DNA from: Methanobacteriota archaeon | Lineage (GTDB): Archaea; Halobacteriota; Syntropharchaeia; JACQPP01 | DNA length: 19,694 nucleotides | Direction of reading: 5' to 3' | NCBI GenBank assembly: GCA_016207465.1 | Contig: JACQPP010000010.1 | Span: 1 to 19,694 of the forward strand | Shown here: positions 14,254-19,694 of the stretch, piece by piece | Layout of the letters: every line of letters begins with the position of its first letter | Position numbering within the stretch: position 1 is the stretch's first letter | Program-made: the position numbers and the translations under genes | Notes under the pieces: model-generated | What the model was told of the DNA's origin: nothing | What the model saw: the letters and a program-made list of their open reading frames with translations, nothing else | The model's database searches: none

Positions 14254-14288
14254 TGAAATTTTGGCGAGCCGCGCGAGCCAAAATTTCA
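14254..14288 (-). repeat. Palindrome starting at the stop codon of the small basic protein gene
   Basis: Perfect 12-bp arms TGAAATTTTGGC (14254-14265) and GCCAAAATTTCA (14277-14288) flank the 11-nt loop GAGCCGCGCGA. On the minus strand the element begins with the gene's own TGA. Its first 16 minus-strand bases recur at 12264. Confidence 0.88.
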
Positions 14289-14561
14289 TGAGTAGTAGTA
14301 GTTGGCGAGGAAGTCCCGGTAGAGTTCGAGGCCGCTCTCGTTCAGTTTGGCGCGGGCGCCGGTCTTCTTCTCCACGAGTTCGAGGATGCCGAACTCGCCG
14401 AGTTTCTTGAGCCCCGCGATGTCGTCGGGGACGGTGGTCTCGTAGGTCCCGCTGCGCTGGAGCTTGAGGACCCAGTGGGAGATGGTCTTCAGCCGGGGGG
14501 CCACCTGCTCCGGGGGCATCCCCTTGGCCTCGATGGCCTGGCGCAGGTCCTTGATTTTCAT
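14286..14561 (-). CDS. Small basic protein, possibly winged-helix
   Basis: A 91-residue protein starting MKIKDLRQAIEAKGMPPEQV, with ISHWVLKLQRSGTYETTVPD and IAGLKKLGEFGILELVEKKT in the middle and ending FLANYYYS. The spacing of helices and the LGEFGILELVEKKTG turn look like a winged-helix DNA-binding fold, but I do not recognise the family and this is inference. The ATG is 1 nt after the purF stop, so the two are almost certainly on one transcript. The TGA stop is the first triplet of a perfect palindrome. Confidence 0.7.
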   Translation of the reverse strand: MKIKDLRQAIEAKGMPPEQVAPRLKTISHWVLKLQRSGTYETTVPDDIAGLKKLGEFGILELVEKKTGARAKLNESGLELYRDFLANYYYS

Positions 14562-14562
14562 G

Positions 14563-15981
<1,419 letters not shown>

Positions 15982-16013
15982 GTCCCCAAGGAACGATATG
16001 CCCGGAGCGGCCC

Positions 16014-16021
16014 TTAAATAT
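16014..16021 (-). promoter_or_regulatory. TATA-like box of purF
   Basis: ATATTTAA on the minus strand lies about 33-40 nt before the purF ATG and begins 9 nt after the L37e stop, so purF may be transcribed independently of the ribosomal gene. Confidence 0.5.
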
Positions 16022-16029
16022 CTTTGTCC

Positions 16030-16200
16030 TTATCGGGTGAGGCGCGTCCCCGTGGGGCCGTGCTTCAGCTTCCGCGACCGCCCGAAGCCGCAGTGCACGC
16101 AGTGCTTCTTGTTCGGGTGGAAGGCCACATGGCCGCAGCGGCGGCACCGGATGTGGGTCTTCGTCTGCCGCTTTCCAAACGACGGGGTGCCCTTCGACAT
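16030..16200 (-). CDS. rpl37e: Large-subunit ribosomal protein L37e
   Basis: A 56-residue zinc-binding ribosomal protein. It begins MSKGTPSFGKRQTKTHIRCR and has one zinc finger, CRRC and CVHC, followed by the basic tail GFGRSRKLKHGPTGTRLTR. The length and the pairing with LSm and purF are typical of Euryarchaeota. The ATG at 16200 has GGGGAG about 8 nt upstream and is 12 nt after the LSm stop, so LSm and L37e share a transcript. It is too short for many automatic gene tracks but is a clear match by motif. Confidence 0.95.
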   Translation of the reverse strand: MSKGTPSFGKRQTKTHIRCRRCGHVAFHPNKKHCVHCGFGRSRKLKHGPTGTRLTR

Positions 16201-16212
16201 GGACCCGCTCCC

Positions 16213-16431
16213 CTATGGTGAGATGTAGACGACGTTGTCGCCCCGGACAATCACGGTGCCCATTTTCTTGGCCTCCGTGCCATCCTTCAGCTCCTCGGCC
16301 TTGGCCAGGACCAGGTTCATGTGGACGTCGTATCCCTGGAGTTCGCCGCGGAACTCCCGGCCCCCCTTCAATTTGACCAGCACCGGGGAGTTGAGGGCTC
16401 CGTTGAGGATGTCAAGGGGCTTCTGGGCCAT
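16213..16431 (-). CDS. Sm-like archaeal protein (LSm/SmAP)
   Basis: A 72-residue RNA-binding protein expected to form heptameric rings. Sm motif 1 is LVKLKGGREFRGELQGYDVH followed by MNLVLAKAEE, and Sm motif 2 is VIVRGDNVVYIS. The short linker between them is archaeal in length. It heads a two-gene unit with L37e. The ATG at 16431 is about 30 nt from a TATATAA box shared with the divergent PUA gene. Confidence 0.96.
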   Translation of the reverse strand: MAQKPLDILNGALNSPVLVKLKGGREFRGELQGYDVHMNLVLAKAEELKDGTEAKKMGTVIVRGDNVVYISP

Positions 16432-16458
16432 AGCGAGTGTGTAGTGCGCCCACCGGGG

Positions 16459-16465
16459 TATATAA
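16459..16465. promoter_or_regulatory. Shared TATA box for divergent LSm-L37e and PUA genes
   Basis: TATATAA is centred in the 65-nt divergent gap, about 28-34 nt from the LSm ATG and 32-38 nt from the PUA ATG. Confidence 0.6.
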
Positions 16466-16496
16466 GTTTTCCAGGGGAGACACCAGGGGTGGGCCC

Positions 16497-16982
16497 ATGA
16501 AGGTGAAGTCCCGCCACGTGGCGAAGCACGACGACGCCGACGCCTGGCGCCAGCGGGCGGAGGCCCTCTTCGGGGAGGACGCCGCGCGCCTCCTGGAGGG
16601 GAAGATGGAGGAGGCGGAGACCGACACTCGCCAGCGGCTGGTCCTCTGCGGCGGGGAGCCCGTCCTGTTCTTCGTCGAAAACGCGGTGTTCGCCACGGTG
16701 CGGGGGGCCCTGCGGATGTCCACCCCGCGGAGGTGCGTGGTGGTGGACAGCGGTGCGGTGCGGTTCATCGCCAACGGGGCCGACGTGATGGCCCCCGGGG
16801 TGGTGGAGGCCGACCCCGGGGTGGCGGAGGGGGACTTGGTGGTGGTGCGGGAGCAGGCCCACCGGAAGCCCCTGGCGGTGGGGCGGGCGCTGATGCCCGG
16901 CTCCGGCATGAAGGGGAGCCGGGGCAAGGCGGTCAAGACCTTGCACTACGTCGGCGACCGCCTCTGGACGGTCGAGTTGTGA
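16497..16982 (+). CDS. PUA-domain RNA-binding protein (MCT-1/Tma20-like)
   Basis: A 161-residue protein: a pre-PUA region (about 1-75, MKVKSRHVAKHDDADAWRQR) and a C-terminal PUA domain (about 78-155) with RCVVVDSGAVRFIANGADVM, GDLVVVREQAHRKPLAVGRA and GKAVKTLHYVGDRLW. Eukaryotic relatives (MCT-1) bind the small ribosomal subunit during initiation and recycling, which makes a translation role likely here; that is inference. The neighbourhood with LSm, L37e and purF is the usual euryarchaeal one. The TGA stop is the first triplet of a perfect palindrome, and the last 50 nt overlap the convergent DUF35 reading frame. Confidence 0.9.
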   Translation: MKVKSRHVAKHDDADAWRQRAEALFGEDAARLLEGKMEEAETDTRQRLVLCGGEPVLFFVENAVFATVRGALRMSTPRRCVVVDSGAVRFIANGADVMAPGVVEADPGVAEGDLVVVREQAHRKPLAVGRALMPGSGMKGSRGKAVKTLHYVGDRLWTVEL

Positions 16983-17448
16983 TTTTTCGGGTCTCCGGAC
17001 CCGAAAAATCATCCGTTTTCCGAGGACCCGTGGGGTCCTCGGAAAACGGAACAAACTTGTATCCGTAGTGGACCAGTCCTCCCTCGCCGTACATGCGGCG
17101 GAAGACCATCTCCACCCGCATGCCGATGGAGACCTCCTCGGGGTCGCAGTCGGCCACCTGCCCCATCACCCGGACCCCGTTGTCCAGCTCGACGAGGGCG
17201 ATGGGGAACGGCCCCAGGGCGCGGGCCTCGGCGGAGTGCTCGCTGGCGGTGGAGGCCTCGGTGACGATGGTGTAGGTGTAGATGGTGCCTGCGCGCGCCA
17301 TCTCCACCGGCTCGAACTTCCGGGAACCGCAGGGGCAGATGGGCCTCGGGGGAAAGTGGATGGCCCGGCAGCCGGGACAGCGGGTCCCCTCAAGGCGGTA
17401 TTTCTGGCCCCGGGCGCGCCACAGGGAGGGGAGGGAGATGTGGGCCAT
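16933..17448 (-). CDS. DUF35 (zinc ribbon plus OB-fold) protein with a palindrome-derived tail
   Basis: A 171-residue protein. The N-terminal zinc ribbon has CPGC and CPCG around FPPRP (about residues 20-40), with the second pair spaced CxC rather than the common CxxC. The OB-fold follows: GTIYTYTIVTEASTASEHS, then PFPIALVELDNGVRVMGQV and IGMRVEMVF. DUF35 partners bind acyl-CoA between thiolase and HMG-CoA synthase in archaeal complexes. The family's usual end, YGYKF, occurs at about residue 131. Here the frame runs on for 39 residues through two palindromes and the antisense of the PUA gene. The ATG overlaps the stop of the upstream HMG-CoA-synthase-like gene by one base, so translation is probably coupled. 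Confidence 0.88.
   Translation of the reverse strand: MAHISLPSLWRARGQKYRLEGTRCPGCRAIHFPPRPICPCGSRKFEPVEMARAGTIYTYTIVTEASTASEHSAEARALGPFPIALVELDNGVRVMGQVADCDPEEVSIGMRVEMVFRRMYGEGGLVHYGYKFVPFSEDPTGPRKTDDFSGPETRKITTRPSRGGRRRSARS
16980..17011. repeat. Palindrome starting at the stop codon of the PUA gene
   Basis: Perfect 14-bp arms TGATTTTTCGGGTC (16980-16993) and GACCCGAAAAATCA (16998-17011) with loop TCCG closed by C-G. As RNA this is a C(UCCG)G tetraloop of the stable UNCG type. The first triplet is the TGA stop. Confidence 0.9.
17012..17050. repeat. Long palindrome within the DUF35 reading frame
   Basis: Perfect 18-bp arms TCCGTTTTCCGAGGACCC (17012-17029) and its reverse complement (17033-17050), with a 3-nt loop, directly abutting the palindrome at 16980-17011. 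Confidence 0.9.
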
Positions 17449-18419
17449 CACACCACCCCGCGCCACTGGAGGTAGGTGGTGAGCTCGATGGGCCGGGCCC
17501 GCGCCATGGCCCGCTGGAGGAGCCTCCCGGGGGGTTCGCGGGTCTGCCGCAGGAGGAGGGCGTCGCTGGCCCCCCCGGACCCGTAGGAGAGGACGAGGAT
17601 GCGCTGTCCCCGCCCCCCGCTCTCCAGGACGTGGACGAGCCCCAGGATGGGCTGGGCGGCCCCGGTGTCCCCCAGGCGCGAGAGGAGCATAGCGGGCTCC
17701 ATCTGGGCCTCGGTGAACCCCAGCCGCTTCCCTGTCCGCTGGATGGTGCGGGGGTCGGGCCCCTGGAGGACCACCCGGCCCAGGTCCCCCGGCGTCACCC
17801 CGGCCTCGCCGAGGACCGCCTCCAGGGCCCCCCGGGTGAGCCGCTCGTACTCCTCCCGCACGTAGGCGGTGATGCCGGTGTCCCGCGCCTCCCCCCCGGC
17901 CTCATACCTCCCCGCTCCCACCTCCTCGGTGTAGGAGGCCACCGCCTCCACCTCCGCAAATCCCCCCCCTTCATCCACCCGCAGGGCGGCGGCCCCGGCC
18001 CCGGTGGGGGCCTCCCCCTCGGAGCCCGGCCGCCCCCGGGGGAGGTCGGAGGCCACCGCGAGCCCGCCCCCGGCCCGGATGGCGCAGAGCAGGGCGGACA
18101 TCCCCGCCCGGGCCCCGGCGGCCTCCAGGAGGAAGCATCGGGGTCCGAGCCCGAGGGCCGCGGCCACCGTGGAGCCGATGGAGCGCCCCCCCACTGGGGG
18201 TGTGGAGGTCCCCAGGTAGAGGTCGAGGCTCGCCCCCCGCTGGAGCCCGGAGAGGGCCCCGCGGGCCGCCTCCACGGCGAGGGTGAGGGCGTCCTCGTCC
18301 CGGCGGGCCACCGCCTTCTCCTCCATGCCCCCCGGCGGGGAGACCCCCAGGGGGCGGTAGGCGGCCAGGGGAAGGCGATAGCGGGGGAGGCAGACCCCCA
18401 GGGCGTTGATGGAAGACAT
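17448..18419 (-). CDS. HMG-CoA-synthase-like protein lacking catalytic residues
   Basis: A 323-residue thiolase-fold protein. Similarity to archaeal HMG-CoA synthase is clear: INALGVCLPRYRLPLAAY at the start, RRDEDALTLAVEAARGAL near residue 40, KRLGFTEAQMEPAMLLSRLG near 245. The catalytic positions are not kept. The Cys region (LEFACKAGT in the family) reads LEAAGARAGMSALL, the His region (FHQPNGK) reads VLQGPDPR, and the Asn region (GNTYSG) reads GDTGAA. It is also some 25 residues shorter than usual. It sits directly upstream of, and overlaps by one base, a DUF35 gene, the normal partner of thiolase/HMG-CoA synthase. A scaffold or acyl-CoA-binding role, or a different chemistry, is possible. 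True mevalonate-pathway HMG-CoA synthase would have to be elsewhere in the genome. The alignment was done by eye from memory of the family. Confidence 0.82.
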   Translation of the reverse strand: MSSINALGVCLPRYRLPLAAYRPLGVSPPGGMEEKAVARRDEDALTLAVEAARGALSGLQRGASLDLYLGTSTPPVGGRSIGSTVAAALGLGPRCFLLEAAGARAGMSALLCAIRAGGGLAVASDLPRGRPGSEGEAPTGAGAAALRVDEGGGFAEVEAVASYTEEVGAGRYEAGGEARDTGITAYVREEYERLTRGALEAVLGEAGVTPGDLGRVVLQGPDPRTIQRTGKRLGFTEAQMEPAMLLSRLGDTGAAQPILGLVHVLESGGRGQRILVLSYGSGGASDALLLRQTREPPGRLLQRAMARARPIELTTYLQWRGVV

Positions 18420-18446
18420 GGGTGCTTCCTCTATCCGGGCCGGTTC

Positions 18447-18456
18447 CCAAAAAGGC
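18447..18456 (-). promoter_or_regulatory. Possible TATA-like box of the HMG-CoA-synthase-like gene
   Basis: CCTTTTTGGG on the minus strand lies about 28-37 nt before the ATG at 18419. Confidence 0.4.
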
Positions 18457-18467
18457 TCCGCTGGCCA

Positions 18468-18476
18468 AACCTTAAT
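18468..18476 (+). promoter_or_regulatory. AACCTTAAT promoter box of the secreted CARDB/NEW3 gene
   Basis: AACCTTAAT differs by one base from the AACCTTTAT boxes and is 27 nt before the ATG at 18504, consistent with a leaderless or very short-leader mRNA. Confidence 0.5.
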
Positions 18477-18503
18477 GGTCGCATCCCCGAAATCCAGATT
18501 GGC

Positions 18504-19694
18504 ATGAAACGACTTGCGGCGGCATTTCTGGTCCTGCTCATGGGGGCCGCCCCGGCCCTGGCCCTGAACATCACCGCGGACATCACCAACATCAACCTGC
18601 GCCCCGGGGACCGCACCAATCTGATTGTCTCCCTGGAGAACACGGAGCAGATTCCCCTGGACGGGATTATCACCCGGGTGGAGCTGGAGCCCTACAGCCG
18701 CTTCATCATCGTGACACCCCATGTCCTCTACACTCTGCCCCCGAAGGAGACCAAGAGCGTGAACCTCCCCCTGGAGGTGGCCCCCCAGGCCGAGCAGGGC
18801 CAGTATGCCCTCCGGGTGGTCTCCCGGTGGAAGGAGCTGGGCACGGAGAAATTGAAGGAGGCATTCATCCGGCTGAATGTCTCCAAGCCCTCCCTGATTG
18901 ACATCACGGAGACGCGCTTCGACCCCCCGCCGGTCCCCGGCCGGCCCTTCACCCTCCTGGTGAAGGTGCGCAACACGGGGCCGGGGGACGCCCGCAACAT
19001 CCGGCTGAACCTCGCCTACCAGGTGAGCGAGCAGCAGCAGGTCCAGCCCGGCCAGCCCTTCAGCCCCAGCGTGTTCAGCCAGCCCCAGTTGGTGCTGGTG
19101 CAGATTCCCTTCACCCCCCTGCGGGACTTCATCGGCTTCCTGGAGGTCCTCCGGCCCGGGGAGGAGAAGACGGTGGACTTCCCCCTGGTCTCCGAGCGCG
19201 CCGCCAAGACCGGGGCCTACAGCGTCCCCATCACCATCCAGTACCAGAACGAGCGGGGGGACAACCAGGAGCCCGTCAAGAACGTGGTGGGCATCCTCCT
19301 CGGCGGCGGCCCGCACCTCGACGTGGCGGGGACCCGCCTCGACCCCCAGAGGGTATTCCGCGGCGAGGACTACACCCTCTCGGTCCAATTGGAGAACCAG
19401 GGGGCCGGGGAGGCCCGGGGGGTCCGCGCGCAACTGTTGCCCAACGCCGCCGCCGGCGGCGTTCCCCCCGGCGGAGGAGAACGGGTGGACTTCCTGGGGA
19501 CCCTCCGCGCCGGGGACGTGGCCAGCGCCATCTTCGACCTCCGGGCCACCGAGGCCGGCCTCCTCCGGCACCCCCTGGAGGTCTCCTACCGGGACGAGGC
19601 GGGCAACAACTACACCCTCCGGGAGACCATCCCCCTCGAGGTGCGCCCCGCCGAGGAGCGCAGCATCCTCCTGGCGGCCCCCGCGGCCCTCCTG
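18504..19694 (+). CDS. Secreted CARDB/NEW3-type (COG1361, S-layer-like) protein, C-terminus beyond window edge
   Basis: The frame is open for 397 codons to the right edge. Residues 1-20 are a signal peptide (MKRLAAAFLVLLMGAAPALA). The rest is beta-rich with at least three Ig-like CARDB/NEW3 repeats: LRPGDRTNLIVSLENTEQIP near residue 35, PGRPFTLLVKVRNTGPGDAR near 150, and FRGEDYTLSVQLENQGAGEA near 290. Each unit has the N-T-G or N-Q-G turn and GEARGV/GDARNI type strand of this family. The last residues, ERSILLAAPAALL, look like the start of a C-terminal membrane anchor. Such proteins sit on the archaeal surface, often beside ABC exporter genes; nothing downstream is visible here. Confidence 0.88.
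   Translation, partial: MKRLAAAFLVLLMGAAPALALNITADITNINLRPGDRTNLIVSLENTEQIPLDGIITRVELEPYSRFIIVTPHVLYTLPPKETKSVNLPLEVAPQAEQGQYALRVVSRWKELGTEKLKEAFIRLNVSKPSLIDITETRFDPPPVPGRPFTLLVKVRNTGPGDARNIRLNLAYQVSEQQQVQPGQPFSPSVFSQPQLVLVQIPFTPLRDFIGFLEVLRPGEEKTVDFPLVSERAAKTGAYSVPITIQYQNERGDNQEPVKNVVGILLGGGPHLDVAGTRLDPQRVFRGEDYTLSVQLENQGAGEARGVRAQLLPNAAAGGVPPGGGERVDFLGTLRAGDVASAIFDLRATEAGLLRHPLEVSYRDEAGNNYTLRETIPLEVRPAEERSILLAAPAALL

Noticed and set aside
12264..14288. CRISPR-like array from the recurring GCGAGC elements
   Set aside because: Only a few copies, irregular spacing, variable arms and intervening genes.
18504..19571. Minus-strand extension of the HMG-CoA-synthase-like frame upstream to 19571
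   Set aside because: The extra N-terminal part is the complement of the signal-peptide gene on the plus strand. Homology starts at MSSINALGVCLPRYR (ATG 18419).

Overview
The window looks archaeal, most likely a very G+C-rich euryarchaeote; a Thermoplasmatota-type lineage is my best guess, held with moderate confidence. Pointers are an archaeal-type prolyl-tRNA synthetase with a C-terminal zinc domain, the PUA protein / LSm / L37e / purF cluster, a fused AhbA-AhbB siroheme decarboxylase, a DUF835 protein, a DUF35 plus HMG-CoA-synthase-like pair, and TATA-like boxes about 25-40 nt upstream of many start codons (short-leader or leaderless transcripts). I found no tRNA, rRNA, CRISPR or transposase.

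Layout, left to right: (1) a minus-strand operon of ahbAB and a CPA2 cation/proton antiporter cut by the left edge; (2) plus-strand yjbQ and pheA; (3) a minus-strand membrane alpha/beta hydrolase, divergent from plus-strand citrate synthase; (4) an unknown helical protein (-), a coiled-coil protein (+) with an apparent C-tract frameshift, a DUF835 protein (-) and an RNase Z-like metallo-hydrolase (-); (5) plus-strand proS, a zinc-ribbon protein and an MFS transporter; (6) minus-strand membrane zinc-ribbon protein, a small basic protein and purF, then L37e and LSm; (7) a PUA-domain (MCT-1-like) protein (+) facing a DUF35 protein and an HMG-CoA-synthase-like protein (-); (8) a plus-strand secreted CARDB/NEW3-type protein cut by the right edge. 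Genes are packed tightly: no gene-free stretch exceeds 300 bases, several convergent pairs overlap, and several divergent pairs share one AT-rich promoter core.

The genes serve core translation and RNA biology (proS, L37e, LSm, PUA, possibly RNase Z), purine synthesis (purF), phenylalanine synthesis (pheA), the TCA cycle (citrate synthase), alternative haem synthesis (ahbAB), and envelope or transport functions.

The most unusual signal is a set of perfect palindromes packed into the short intergenic gaps between 8.6 and 17.1 kb. Most have a T-run at the 5' base, a G+C-rich stem and an A-run at the 3' base. Three share a loop core GCGAGC-N3-GCGAGC, and several start exactly at a TGA stop codon or sit directly behind an AACCTTTAT promoter box. 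One pair appears to have extended the reading frame of the DUF35 gene. A second point of interest is that the HMG-CoA-synthase-like partner of DUF35 lacks the family's catalytic Cys, His and Asn by manual alignment.
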